DNA of 64,000 bases from Agromyces sp. H17E-10 (lineage in GTDB: Bacteria > Actinomycetota > Actinomycetes > Actinomycetales > Microbacteriaceae), in assembly GCF_022919715.1 (NCBI RefSeq), contig NZ_CP095042.1, positions 186,001 to 250,000 of the forward strand, read 5' to 3'. How positions within the stretch are numbered: the stretch's first letter is position 1; every line of letters begins with the position of its first letter. The position numbers and the translations under genes are program-made. The notes under the pieces were generated by a model, which saw nothing but the letters and a program-made list of their open reading frames with translations, was not told where the DNA came from and searched no databases. Of this stretch, positions 1-13,391 are shown one piece after another.

Positions 1-4537
<4,537 letters not shown>

Positions 4538-4538
<1 letters not shown>

Positions 4539-5695
4539 CAGCTCGCGTACGCGCTGTTCTCGTGCACGTAGTCGTGCGTGAGGTCGTTCGTCAGGATCGT
4601 CGCCGTCGCCGCGCCCGCGTGCAGCTCGATGAGCACGTGGGTGGCGCGCGGCGTCAGGTCGACCTCGTCGCGCGGACGGTCGGGGCGGCCGGCGTGGCAG
4701 ACCCGCACCCCGTTCATGGAGACGTCGACGAGGTAGGGGTCGAACGGGGCCCGCGTCGTGCCGATCGCTGCGAGCACGCGGCCCCAGTTGGGATCGTTGC
4801 CGAAGATCGCGGCCTTGAACAGGTTGTTGCGCGCCACCGAGCGGCCGACCTCGACCGCGTCGTCCTCGGTGACGGCTCCGCGCACCTCGATCGTGATGTC
4901 GTGGCTCGCACCCTCGGCGTCGGCCTGCAGCTGCGCCGCGAGGTCGAGGCAGGCCTCGCTGAGCGCCGCGGTGAAGACGCCCTCGTCGGGCACGATGCCC
5001 GAGGCGCCGCTCGCGAGGAGCGTCACCTGGTCGTTGGTCGACATGCAGCCGTCGGAGTCGAGCCGGTCGAAACTCACCCGAGTCGCCTGCCGCAGGGCGC
5101 GATCGAGCACGGATGCCTCGAGGTCGGCGTCGGTCGTGAGGACGACGAGCATCGTCGCGAGTCCGGGGGCGAGCATGCCCGCACCCTTGGCCATTCCGCC
5201 GATGCGCCAACCCTCGCCCTCGACGACGACCGTCTTGGGCTTCGTGTCGGTCGTCATGATCGCGCGTGCCGCGTCGTCCCCGGCGGCGCCGTCGGCTGCG
5301 AGCCGGTTCGCGGCGCTCAGCACGCCCTCCTCGAGGATCTCACCGTCGAGCTGGTCGCCGATGAGCCCGGTCGAGCAGACGAGCACGTCGCCGGCCGAGA
5401 CGCCGAGCGCCGACGCCGCGGCCTCGGCCGTGCGATGGGTGACCTGGAACCCCTCGGGGCCCGTGAAGCAGTTGGCGCCGCCCGAGTTGAGCACGACGGC
5501 CGAGACGATGCCGTCCTTCGCGGCCTCCTTCGACCAGATGATGGGGTTGGCCTGGGCGCGGTTCGCGGTGAAGACGACGGCCGCCTGCTGCGACGGACCG
5601 CGGTTGACGACGACGGCGAGGTCGAGGGCGCCGGTGCGCTTGATGCCGGCGGCGATGCCGGAGGCTTCGAACCCTGCGGGTGCGGTGACGGTCAC
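4538..5695 (-). CDS. argJ: Bifunctional glutamate N-acetyltransferase / acetylornithine acetyltransferase
   Basis: Transfers the acetyl group from acetylornithine back to glutamate, recycling it in the arginine pathway. The 385-residue precursor has the self-cleavage region [16 protein letters not shown], where cleavage before the threonine of ATML yields alpha and beta chains. Homologues with this motif form the catalytic Ntn-like threonine. The start is a GTG overlapping the argC stop (GTGA), giving [13 protein letters not shown], the normal N-terminus. Having argJ without argA or argE here fits the cyclic form of the pathway. Confidence 0.95.
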
Positions 5696-6735
5696 GGGGC
5701 GACTCCGTTCACGGGCAGGCCGGTCGACTCGGTGAGCCCGAGCGCGAGGTTCGCCGACTGGATGGCGGCACCCGCGGTGCCCTTGACGAGGTTGTCGACC
5801 GCGGTCACGACGACGACACGACCCGCGCGCTCGTCGATCGCGAGGCCCATGAGCGCCGTGTTCGCACCGAGCACGTCCGCCGTGCGCGGGAACTGCCCCT
5901 CGGGCAGCAGCTGCACGAATCGCTCCCCCGCGTAGGCGTCCTCCCAGGCCGCTCGGATCGCCGCGGTATCCGTGCCGGGCATGATGCGCGCCGTCGAGGT
6001 CGCGAGGATGCCGCGCGACATCGGCACGATCACCGGCGTGAACGACAGGGTCGGCTCGGCAGCGCCCGCCCAGCGGAGGGCCTGCTGCACCTCGGGGATG
6101 TGGCGGTGCACGCCGCCCACCGAGTACGGGTTCGCCGAGCCCAGGATCTCGGCCGCGAGCAGGTGGGCCTTCAGGCTCTTGCCCGCGCCGGAGGGACCGA
6201 CGGCGAGGACCGAGACGAGGTCGCGGTCCTCGATGACGCCGGCGCGGATGCCGGGGGCGAGCGAGAGCGCGACCGTCGACGCGTTGCAGCCGGGGGCGGC
6301 GATGCGCTTCGCCTTCGCGAGTCGGTCGCGCTGCGTGCCGCTGAGGCGCGGCAGCTCGGGCACGCCGTACTCCCACGCCGGGTGGAAGTCGCCGCCGTAG
6401 AACTCGGCCCAGTCGGCCTTGCTCTCGAGGCGGTGGTCGGCACCGCAGTCGATGACGAGGGTGTCGGCGGGAAGCTCGGCGGCGATGGCGCCCGATGCAC
6501 CGTGCGGCAGGGCGAGGAAGACGACGTCGTGGCCGGCGAGCGTCTCGGCCGTCGTCTCCTTCAACGTCAGGTGCGTGTAGGTGCGCAGGTGCGGCTGGAC
6601 GGCTGCGAGCGGCTGGCCGGCGTTCGAATGGGCGGTCACGGTGCGGACCTGGAGCTCGGGATGATCGGCGAGCAGCCGCAGGATCTCTCCCCCGGCATAG
6701 CCGGACGCGCCGGAGACGGCGACGGAGTACGTCAT
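5692..6735 (-). CDS. argC: N-acetyl-gamma-glutamyl-phosphate reductase
   Basis: NADPH-dependent reduction of N-acetylglutamyl phosphate to the semialdehyde. The 347-residue protein has a Rossmann start ([10 protein letters not shown]) and the active-site cysteine in APGCNAST, the counterpart of the common GCYPT motif. The ATG at 6735 is preferred over a GTG at 6744 because AAGGTGG lies 6 bases before it. This is the first structural gene of the arginine operon. It is separated by 63 bases from the stop of an arginine-rich leader ORF, and the spacer holds inverted repeats described separately. Confidence 0.95.
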   Translation of the reverse strand: MTYSVAVSGASGYAGGEILRLLADHPELQVRTVTAHSNAGQPLAAVQPHLRTYTHLTLKETTAETLAGHDVVFLALPHGASGAIAAELPADTLVIDCGADHRLESKADWAEFYGGDFHPAWEYGVPELPRLSGTQRDRLAKAKRIAAPGCNASTVALSLAPGIRAGVIEDRDLVSVLAVGPSGAGKSLKAHLLAAEILGSANPYSVGGVHRHIPEVQQALRWAGAAEPTLSFTPVIVPMSRGILATSTARIMPGTDTAAIRAAWEDAYAGERFVQLLPEGQFPRTADVLGANTALMGLAIDERAGRVVVVTAVDNLVKGTAGAAIQSANLALGLTESTGLPVNGVAP

Positions 6736-6821
6736 GGAATCCACCTTAAGGGTCTGTGCGGTCGGGGCGATGTTCCGGCGACGCCCCGCGACAGCCCGCT
6801 AGGCCGTCGCAGGGGTCGCCG
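6735..6821 (-). promoter_or_regulatory. Possible attenuator: mutually exclusive inverted repeats before argC
   Basis: Between the arginine codons of the leader ORF and argC three pairings can be drawn. Arms 6763-6769 and 6782-6788 (CGGGGCG with CGCCCCG) form a terminator-like hairpin. Arms 6776-6787 and 6812-6821 (CGGCGAC plus CCC, one bulge) form a competing stem that uses the same G-rich segment. Arms 6788-6797 and 6802-6810 form a nine-pair stem over the leader stop codon. This is read from the sequence by eye; folding energies were not computed. No U-tract follows, so termination is uncertain. Confidence 0.4.
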
Positions 6822-6903
6822 AGATTCGGCGCCCGCCACGGCGTCGGCTGCGCACGACCTCGACACGCGCGAGGCGTGCGGCGGCGAACCGGGTGATGGA
6901 CAT
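6799..6903 (-). CDS. Putative arginine-rich leader peptide of the arg operon
   Basis: A 34-codon ORF starting MSITRFAAARLARVEVV and ending ISATPATA. Nine of 34 residues are arginine, five of them within seven positions (RRRGGRR, residues 20-26). A -10 element TAGGGT ends 6 bases before its ATG and a -35 TTGCGA lies 18 bases further up, so the transcript could begin at the ATG itself. The stop lies 63 bases before argC. I infer a cis-acting leader whose translation senses arginine supply, as trp and leu leader peptides do for their amino acids. Actinobacterial proteins are arginine-rich in general, so composition alone is weak evidence. I know of no named family for it. Confidence 0.5.
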   Translation of the reverse strand: MSITRFAAARLARVEVVRSRRRGGRRISATPATA

Positions 6904-6909
6904 GGAACG

Positions 6910-6939
6910 ACCCTATCGACGCGCTGTGGCGGCTCGCAA
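6910..6939 (-). promoter_or_regulatory. Promoter of the arginine leader and operon
   Basis: On the minus strand TTGCGA (6934-6939), an 18-base spacer and TAGGGT (6910-6915). The expected transcription start coincides with the leader ORF ATG at 6903. No obvious ArgR box was recognised around it. The bases from 6940 to 7020 contain no gene I can support. Confidence 0.5.
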
Positions 6940-7024
6940 ACCGGGGCGTCGCACGGCGTCACGCGGGGCGGGCGGCGTCGTGCGTTTCGCATCGATCCGC
7001 AAGCTCCGCGGCTCCGCAAATGAA

Positions 7025-7070
7025 CGAGAGTGCAGTCGTCGCCCGTCTCAGGGCGAGGACTGCACTCTCG
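7025..7070 (-). terminator. Hairpin terminator after pheT
   Basis: Two 20-base arms (7025-7044 and 7051-7070) pair with a single mismatch around a 6-base loop. They lie 26 bases beyond the pheT stop and upstream of the arg promoter. There is no long U-tract, as is common in high-GC actinobacteria. The stem is symmetric, but only minus-strand transcription is expected here. Confidence 0.8.
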
Positions 7071-7095
7071 ATGCTCGATGTGCGGCGCGCGCGAC

Positions 7096-9621
7096 CTAGT
7101 CGCGGATCGCGGCTCCCGTGCGCTCCGTCGCCAACGCGGCGCCCGCGAGCTTCGCCTCGCTCGCCTCGGCCGCCGTCAGCGTGCGGTCCGCGGCGCGGAA
7201 CCGCAGCGCGAAGGTGAGGCTCTTCGAACCCTCGGGCACGCCGTGGCCGCGGTAGTCGTCGACGAGTTCGAGGTGTTCGAGCAGCTCGCCCGCGCCCTCG
7301 CGCACCGCACCGGCGACCGTAGCCGCCGCGACATCGGCCGCGACGAGGAGCGAGAGGTCCTGCGTCGCCGCCGGAAACGTGCCGATGGGGCGCGCTTCGA
7401 CCGACGGGTCGGCGGCTGCGATCACGGCGTCGAGGTCGAGCTCGGCGATCGCGACGACGCGCGGCAGGTCGTTCGCCTCCGCAAGCGCAGGGAGCAGTTC
7501 GCCCGCGAACCCCACGTGGCGACCGCCGACGCGCAGTTCGGCGGTGCGTCCGGGGTGGAACGCGTGGTGCGAGCCTTGGGCGATCTCGAGCTCGGCGCCC
7601 GTCGCCAGGGCGACACGGCGAGCCGCGTCGAGCGCGTCGGCGAGTCCGTACGGCTCGGCGGCGACGCCCGGCTGCTTCGAGACGCGATCGCCCACGAGGA
7701 GCACGCCGAGGTGGCGCGGCTGCGGCGGGATGCCCGCGTCGAGTGCGGTGAGCGTCGCGTCGTTCGGCTTCTCGTCGCCGGCAGGCAGCTCGGCCGAACC
7801 GTAGGCGCGCCCCGACTCCGGCAGGAACACGAGGCCGATCTCGAAGAGGTCGAGGTCCACGAGGCCGCGCGACCGGTTGCGCTTGGCCGCGGCGATGAGT
7901 CCGGGCACGAGCGAACGTCGCAGGAACGGCGTCGACTGGTCGAGCGCGTTCGCGAGCCGCACCGACGCGACCGGCGAGCCGTCGACGCTGCCGAACGTGC
8001 GGTTCTCCTCGTCGGTCGCGAACGGGAAGGTGAGCACCTCGACCGAGCCCGCCGCGGCGAGCGCGTCGGCGGTCTGGCGACGGAGTCGCTGCGAACGGGT
8101 CAGCCCGCGCCCCGGAGGGGCGACGGGCAGCACCGACGGGATGCGGTGGTAGCCGACGAGGCGGGCCACCTCTTCGGCCAGCTCCTCGCGGCCCGTGAGA
8201 TCGGGACGCCATGCGGGCGGCACGACCGACCAGCCGCCGTCGACGCGCGTGAGCACACCGCCGATCTCGGCGAGCGCGTCGTGCACCTCGTCGCTCGTGT
8301 ACTCGACGCCGATGACGCGGGACACGAAGCCGTCGGGCAACTCGATCGCCGCACGGTCGGGCGTCGTCTGGATGAGCGAGCCGCCCTCGTCGGCGTTGCC
8401 GCCGGCGAGATCGACCATGAGCTGGGCGACGCGCGCCACCGCCACCGCGCCGATCGTCGGGTCGATGCCGCGCTCGTAGCGCTTCGCCGCCTCGCTCGGC
8501 AGCTTGTGCCGGCGCGCAGTGCGGGCAATCGACACCGGGTCCCAGACCGCGGCCTCGATGAGCACGTTCTGCGTGGTGTCGCTCATCTCGGTCTCGGCGC
8601 CGCCCATCACGCCCGCGAGACCGATCGGACCGCGGTCGTCGGTCACGACGATGTCTTCCGCGTGCAGCGTGCGCTGCTTGCCGTCGAGCGTCGTGAACGG
8701 CTCGCCCGGCTCGGCGCGGCGCACGACGATGCCGCCGCGGAGCGTGTCGAGGTCGTACCCGTGGATCGGCTGGCCGAGCTCGAGCATGACGTAGTTCGTG
8801 ATGTCGACGAGCACCGACAGCGAGCGGATGCCCGCGAGCTTCAGACGCGAGATCATCCACGCGGGCGTCGGCCGCGAGGCGTCGACACCGCGCACGATGC
8901 GGGTCGCGAAGGCGCTCGAGGCGACATTGCCGCGAATCGGCGCGCGGTCGTCGATGACGACGGGGAAACCGTCGGCCGAGGCATCCGTCGCCGAGATCTG
9001 ATCGACCGGGTCTCGGAACACCGCACCGGTCGCGTGGGCGTACTCGCGTGCGACGCCGCGGATCGAGAACGCGTAGCCGCGGTCGGGCGTGACGTTGATC
9101 TCGATCGCCGCGTCGTCGAGGCCGAGCAGCGTGATCGCGTCGGAGCCGACGGGCGCGTCGATGCCGAGCGTCGAGAGGCGCAGGATGCCGTCGTGGTCGT
9201 CGCCCAGCCCGAGCTCGCGAGCCGAGGCGATCATGCCGTCGGAGACGTGCCCGTAGGTCTTGCGCGCGGCGATCGGGAACGGCCCGGGCAGCACGGCGCC
9301 CGGCAGCGTCACGACGACCTTGTCGCCGGGGAAGAAGTTGCGGGCGCCGCACACGATGCCGTGCACGGCGTCACCGCCGTCGGCCGCGGTCTCGCCGTCG
9401 GGTGCGACCCGCACCTGGCACCAGCGGATGGTCTTGCCGTTGGTCTGGGGCTCTTCGACGAACTCGAGCACCTCGCCCACGACGATCGGGCCCTCGAGCT
9501 CGAACGTGTGCACGTCTTCTTCTTCGAGGCCGACCTTCACGAGGGCGGCGTGGACGTCTTCGGGCGTCGTGCCCGGCACGAGCTCGACGTACTCGGCGAG
9601 CCAGCTGAGGGGTACTCGCAT
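7096..9621 (-). CDS. pheT: Phenylalanine--tRNA ligase beta subunit
   Basis: Large subunit of the alpha2-beta2 phenylalanyl-tRNA synthetase. At 841 residues it has the normal bacterial length. The N-terminus MRVPLSWLAEYVEL is typical. A tRNA-binding OB fold follows at roughly 40-150 (GIVCGARNF, VSDGMIASARELGLG), then the B3/B4 editing region, the B5 domain with YERGIDPT, and a C-terminal FDX-ACB anticodon-binding domain containing the FPAATQDLSLLV segment. It starts four bases after the pheS stop, so the two subunits are co-translated. Confidence 0.97.
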   Translation of the reverse strand: MRVPLSWLAEYVELVPGTTPEDVHAALVKVGLEEEDVHTFELEGPIVVGEVLEFVEEPQTNGKTIRWCQVRVAPDGETAADGGDAVHGIVCGARNFFPGDKVVVTLPGAVLPGPFPIAARKTYGHVSDGMIASARELGLGDDHDGILRLSTLGIDAPVGSDAITLLGLDDAAIEINVTPDRGYAFSIRGVAREYAHATGAVFRDPVDQISATDASADGFPVVIDDRAPIRGNVASSAFATRIVRGVDASRPTPAWMISRLKLAGIRSLSVLVDITNYVMLELGQPIHGYDLDTLRGGIVVRRAEPGEPFTTLDGKQRTLHAEDIVVTDDRGPIGLAGVMGGAETEMSDTTQNVLIEAAVWDPVSIARTARRHKLPSEAAKRYERGIDPTIGAVAVARVAQLMVDLAGGNADEGGSLIQTTPDRAAIELPDGFVSRVIGVEYTSDEVHDALAEIGGVLTRVDGGWSVVPPAWRPDLTGREELAEEVARLVGYHRIPSVLPVAPPGRGLTRSQRLRRQTADALAAAGSVEVLTFPFATDEENRTFGSVDGSPVASVRLANALDQSTPFLRRSLVPGLIAAAKRNRSRGLVDLDLFEIGLVFLPESGRAYGSAELPAGDEKPNDATLTALDAGIPPQPRHLGVLLVGDRVSKQPGVAAEPYGLADALDAARRVALATGAELEIAQGSHHAFHPGRTAELRVGGRHVGFAGELLPALAEANDLPRVVAIAELDLDAVIAAADPSVEARPIGTFPAATQDLSLLVAADVAAATVAGAVREGAGELLEHLELVDDYRGHGVPEGSKSLTFALRFRAADRTLTAAEASEAKLAGAALATERTGAAIRD

Positions 9622-9625
9622 CTGA

Positions 9626-10666
9626 TCAGACCACCATTCCGAACTGCTGGGAGAAGCGGACGTCTCCCTCGACCATTTCGCGCATGTCCTGCACGTCGTT
9701 GCGGAGCATCAGGCCGCGTTCGATGCCCATGCCGAACGCGAAGCCCGTGTAGACCTCGGGGTCGATGCCCGCAGCCTTGAGCACGTTCGGGTGCATCATG
9801 CCGCAGCCGCCCCACTCGATCCAGCGGGCGCCGCCCTTGAACGTCGGGTGCCAGAAGTCGAGCTCGGCGCTCGGCTCGGTGAACGGGAAGAAGCTCGGGC
9901 GCAGGCGGATCTTCGCCTCGTCGCCGAAGATCGACTTCACGAAGTGGTCGAGCGTGCCCTTGAGGTGCGCCATCGTGAGGCCCTTGTCGACCGCGACGCC
10001 CTCGAACTGCATGAACACCGGAAGGTGCGTGGCGTCGAACTCGTCGGTGCGGTAGACGCGCCCCGGCGCGAGCACGTAGAGCGGCAGGTCGCGCTCGAGC
10101 ATCGACCGGATCTGCACGGGGCTCGTGTGCGTGCGCATCACGAGGTGCGCCTCGGGCGGGTCGACGAAGAACGTGTCCTGCATCGCGCGGGCCGGGTGGT
10201 CGGCGTCGAAGTTGAGCGCGTCGAAGTTGAACCACTCGCTCTCGACCTCGGGGCCCTCCGCGATCTCCCAGCCCATGCCGGTGAACACGTCGCACACCCG
10301 GTCCTGCAACAGGGCGAGGGGATGCCGCGCGCCGGACTCGAACCGCGACGGCAGTGCCGTGACGTCGACGGTCTCGGCGACGAGCTGGGCGGCCGCCTCG
10401 GCCTCGACGATCTCGGCCTCGCGCGCGGCGAACGCCTGGTTGACGCGGCCGCGTGCACCGCCGACGAGCTTGCCGAGGGCGGCCTTCTGTTCGGCCGGCA
10501 CGTTGCGCAGCTCGGCGTTCAGGAGCGCGAGCGGCGACTTCTCGCCGGTGTGCTCGGTGCGAACGGTCTTCAGCGCGGCGGAGTCGCCGGCCGACGCGAT
10601 GGCCGCGAGGGCCGCGTCGACCGCGGACTGGACCGCGGACTCGGTGATTTCGAGGGGTTCTGGCAC
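9626..10666 (-). CDS. pheS: Phenylalanine--tRNA ligase alpha subunit
   Basis: Catalytic subunit of phenylalanyl-tRNA synthetase, 346 residues. An N-terminal coiled-coil region (about 1-90) is followed by the class II core, with RTHTSPVQIRSM (motif 2 region), VYRTDEFDATH and the C-terminal motif 3 GMGIERGLMLR. The start is GTG. TAGACT lies 8 bases before it, so the message may be leaderless or nearly so; no Shine-Dalgarno is seen. It forms a two-gene operon with pheT. Confidence 0.97.
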   Translation of the reverse strand: MPEPLEITESAVQSAVDAALAAIASAGDSAALKTVRTEHTGEKSPLALLNAELRNVPAEQKAALGKLVGGARGRVNQAFAAREAEIVEAEAAAQLVAETVDVTALPSRFESGARHPLALLQDRVCDVFTGMGWEIAEGPEVESEWFNFDALNFDADHPARAMQDTFFVDPPEAHLVMRTHTSPVQIRSMLERDLPLYVLAPGRVYRTDEFDATHLPVFMQFEGVAVDKGLTMAHLKGTLDHFVKSIFGDEAKIRLRPSFFPFTEPSAELDFWHPTFKGGARWIEWGGCGMMHPNVLKAAGIDPEVYTGFAFGMGIERGLMLRNDVQDMREMVEGDVRFSQQFGMVV

Positions 10667-10745
10667 GAGAACCGAGTCTACCGGCGACGCGGGACGGCGC
10701 GTGGCGCGTCACGGCGCAACCGATGTCGCTGCGTCGTGCCTGCGC

Positions 10746-11672
10746 TCAGCCGCGCAGACCACCGCCCGTTCCCTCGCCTCCCCCGATCGAGTCGAGACCG
10801 GCTCGCACTGCCACCGCCCGCGTGGTGGTGATGTTCTCGTCGAGCAGATCGGCGGTGACGACCATCCGGTTGGTGCGGCGAAGCCGCCGCTCCACGCGGT
10901 AGGCGATGTAGGAGAGGATGAGGCAGAGCACGATGTAGATCGTTCCGACGATGATCGTCGCGGGCACGATCGGCGAACCGTACGTCGACTGCGAGCCGAT
11001 GTACCGGGCGTAGAACAGCAGCTCCTCGTAGGTGATGATGTAGCCGAGCGCCGTGTCCTTCAGCGTCACGACGAGCTGGGCGATGATGACCGGCATCATC
11101 GCTCGGATCGCCTGCGGCAGCAGGATCAGTCGCATCACTCCGGACTTCCGGAGCCCGATCGCGTAGCCCGCCTCGGACTGGCCCTTCGGCAGGGACTCGA
11201 CACCCGCACGGAAGACCTCGGCGAGCACCGAGCCGTTGTAGGCGATGAGCGCGATGACGACGGCCCAGTACGGGTCCATGCGGACCCCGACGACGGGTAG
11301 GCCGTAGTACAGCAGGAACATGAACACGAGCACGGGGATCGCACGAAGCACCTCGACGATCGCGCCGACGGGGCGGCGGAGCCAGGTGTGGTCGGAGAGC
11401 CGGCCGATCGCGAGGACGAACCCGAGGACGAGCGCCCCGATCGCCGCAACGCCGAACGCGGCGAGCGTGTTGAGTGTCGCGATGCCGATCTGGACCCACA
11501 CGTTCGTGTAGGTGAATGCGTCCCACTTGGCGGCGGTGAACTGCCCGGTCACCCAGAGCCGCCACAGGATGAAACCGAGGATCGCGACCACCACGATGAC
11601 GGTGACGACGCCGAGGATGCGGTTGCGGACGATCGCCCGTGGGCCCGGAACGTCGTAGAGAACGCTGCTCAT
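10746..11672 (-). CDS. Amino-acid ABC transporter permease (GluD-like)
   Basis: Second membrane subunit of a polar amino-acid importer, 308 residues. It has hydrophobic segments near 17-37, about 60-85 and four more downstream. The BPD permease EAA loop reads EVFRAGVESLPKGQSEAGYAIGL, the site that docks the ATPase. The N-terminal cytoplasmic tail and the C-terminal tail of about 45 residues resemble GluD of corynebacterial glutamate uptake. The ATG overlaps the stop of the partner permease by four bases. Substrate assignment to glutamate rests on family resemblance only. Confidence 0.85.
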   Translation of the reverse strand: MSSVLYDVPGPRAIVRNRILGVVTVIVVVAILGFILWRLWVTGQFTAAKWDAFTYTNVWVQIGIATLNTLAAFGVAAIGALVLGFVLAIGRLSDHTWLRRPVGAIVEVLRAIPVLVFMFLLYYGLPVVGVRMDPYWAVVIALIAYNGSVLAEVFRAGVESLPKGQSEAGYAIGLRKSGVMRLILLPQAIRAMMPVIIAQLVVTLKDTALGYIITYEELLFYARYIGSQSTYGSPIVPATIIVGTIYIVLCLILSYIAYRVERRLRRTNRMVVTADLLDENITTTRAVAVRAGLDSIGGGEGTGGGLRG

Positions 11673-12325
11673 CGCGCCACCTTCCAGCGTCGCTCGGACG
11701 ATTGTTGCGCCCAGGAGAGCAGCAGCACCATGACGACGAAGATCGCCATCACCCACACGATGGCGACGAGCTGGTTCTCTCCCCGCTCGCTCAGGTAGGC
11801 GCGCACCGAGCCGAGGTTCATGACCGTGAAGCCGGCCGCGACGGTCGTGTTCTTCAGGAGCGCGATGAACACGCTCATCATGGGCGGGATGACCGATCGG
11901 AACGCCTGCGGGAGGATCACGAAGCGCATCACCTGCCCGAAGGTGAGCCCGATCGCGCGGGCCGCCTCCGCCTGCCCGACCGGCACCGTGTTGACCCCCG
12001 ACCGGATCGTCTCCGCGACGTAGGTCGCGGTGTAGATGCCGAGGGCGCAGATCGCGAGCGTGAGCGACACGGCACCGGTGAGCCGGAGGCCGAGCAGCGG
12101 CGGAAGCGCGAACGCGAACGCGAAGAAGACGAGCGTCAGCGGGGTGTTGCGGACGGTGTTCACGTAGATCGCTCCGACGGATCGGGCGACCGGCACCGGC
12201 GAGACGCGCATGGCTCCGACGATCGTTCCCAGCACGAGCGCGAGGATTCCTCCCGCGAAGAACAGCACGATCGTGCCGACGAACATCCCGCCCCAGAGGT
12301 CGAGGTTGTCGGTGATGATGCCCAT
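11669..12325 (-). CDS. Amino-acid ABC transporter permease (GluC-like)
   Basis: First membrane subunit of the importer, 218 residues and about five transmembrane segments. It carries the HisM/GluC motifs YVNTVRNTPLTLVFF near residue 55 and the EAA loop ETIRSGVNTVPVGQAEAARAIGL. GAGGAAAGGAGC just upstream provides a ribosome site. It is separated from the solute-binding gene by 90 bases that hold a 14-bp-stem hairpin, which should lower permease expression relative to the binding protein. Confidence 0.86.
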   Translation of the reverse strand: MGIITDNLDLWGGMFVGTIVLFFAGGILALVLGTIVGAMRVSPVPVARSVGAIYVNTVRNTPLTLVFFAFAFALPPLLGLRLTGAVSLTLAICALGIYTATYVAETIRSGVNTVPVGQAEAARAIGLTFGQVMRFVILPQAFRSVIPPMMSVFIALLKNTTVAAGFTVMNLGSVRAYLSERGENQLVAIVWVMAIFVVMVLLLSWAQQSSERRWKVAR

Positions 12326-12377
12326 CGTGCTCCTTTCCTCGCATCATCGTGGCGGCCCGGTCGGACCGCCGGGTCGC

Positions 12378-12408
12378 GCGGGGCGGGGCGCTCGGCGCCC
12401 CGCCCCGC
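12378..12408 (-). terminator. Intra-operon hairpin between binding protein and permeases
   Basis: Perfect 14-bp stem (12378-12391 with 12395-12408, G/C only) and a 3-base loop, 8 bases after the binding-protein stop and 53 bases before the next ATG. There is no U-tract. It probably acts as a partial terminator or 3'-end stabiliser, giving more binding protein than permease, as in other ABC importer operons. Confidence 0.65.
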
Positions 12409-12415
12409 CCGGTGA

Positions 12416-13336
12416 TCAGCTGGTCGGGTCGACCTCGGGCTGCTCGCCCGTGATGCCCGCCGGTGCGAGGTTCTCGTCGAAGAGCGCCTGCCACACGTCG
12501 TTGCCGTCGGTGAACAGGGTGTTGATGTGCTCCTGCAGCACGGTGTCGCCCTTCTGGAGGCCGACGCCGTAGCGCTCCTCGCTGAACGGCTTGCCCGCGA
12601 TCTTCAGGGCGTCGGGATCCTGTGCGACGTAGCCCGCGAGGATCGCCTCGTCGGTCGTGATCGCGTCGACCGCGCCGGCCTTCAACTGCTCGACGCACTG
12701 CGAGTAGGTGTCGTACTCGACCGTGTCGCCCGGGTTGTACTCGTCGCGGATCCGCTGCAGCGGCGTCGAACCGGTCACCGAGCAGACGATCTTGCCCGCG
12801 AGGTCGTCGGGTCCGTTGATGTCGGTGTTGTCGGCGGCGACCAGCAGGCCCTGGCCGGTGATGAAGTAGGGACCGGCGAAGTCGATCTGCTCCTTGCGCT
12901 TGTCGGTGATCGAGTACGTGCCGACGTAGTAGTCGATGTCGCCGTTCACGAGCGCCTGCTCGCGGTTCGCCGACGGGATCGTCTGGTACTCGATCTGGTC
13001 CTCGCCGAAGCCGAGCGAGGCCGCGATCCACTGGGCGATGCCGATGTCGAACCCGCTGCGCTCGCCCGTGGCGGCGTCCTCGTAGCCGAGGCCCGGCTGG
13101 TCGTTCTTCACGCCGATGACGACCTTGCCGCGGTCGGTCATCGCGTCGAAGGTCGGGCTGCCGTCGAGCTTGACGTCGGTGGCGACCTCCCACAGTGCGG
13201 CATCGCCGCCGGCGTCGTCAGTCGCGCCCCCGGTGCCACCGGAGCCGCCCGGGCTGCCGCTGTTGCACGCACTGAGCGCGAGCGCCGCGATCGCGATACC
13301 CGCCAGCGCACCGGCGATTCGTGTTGTCCTGCGCAT
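12416..13336 (-). CDS. Amino-acid ABC transporter substrate-binding lipoprotein (GluB-like)
   Basis: Extracellular solute-binding protein, family 3, 306 residues. A lipoprotein signal peptide ends in LSAC with the lipidated cysteine at residue 24, followed by a Gly/Ser-rich linker. The SBP_bac_3 body includes KVVIGVKNDQPGLGYED and GERSGFDIGIAQWIAASLG, typical of glutamate/aspartate/glutamine binders. A clear AGGAGG lies 6 bases before the ATG, which fixes the start although the frame is open upstream. It follows the ATPase gene by 55 bases. Confidence 0.88.
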   Translation of the reverse strand: MRRTTRIAGALAGIAIAALALSACNSGSPGGSGGTGGATDDAGGDAALWEVATDVKLDGSPTFDAMTDRGKVVIGVKNDQPGLGYEDAATGERSGFDIGIAQWIAASLGFGEDQIEYQTIPSANREQALVNGDIDYYVGTYSITDKRKEQIDFAGPYFITGQGLLVAADNTDINGPDDLAGKIVCSVTGSTPLQRIRDEYNPGDTVEYDTYSQCVEQLKAGAVDAITTDEAILAGYVAQDPDALKIAGKPFSEERYGVGLQKGDTVLQEHINTLFTDGNDVWQALFDENLAPAGITGEQPEVDPTS

Positions 13337-13391
13337 CTTCGTCCTCCTGGTGTCGAATCCGGTACGGTCGCCGCGCTCGTGGCGCGGACGT

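Noticed and set aside
6904..7024. ArgR box upstream of the arg promoter
   Set aside because: No paired AT-rich ARG-box-like palindromes were recognisable.
13345..13365. TCGAATCC resembling a tRNA T-loop
   Set aside because: No acceptor or anticodon stems around it; lies in the spacer before the binding-protein gene.
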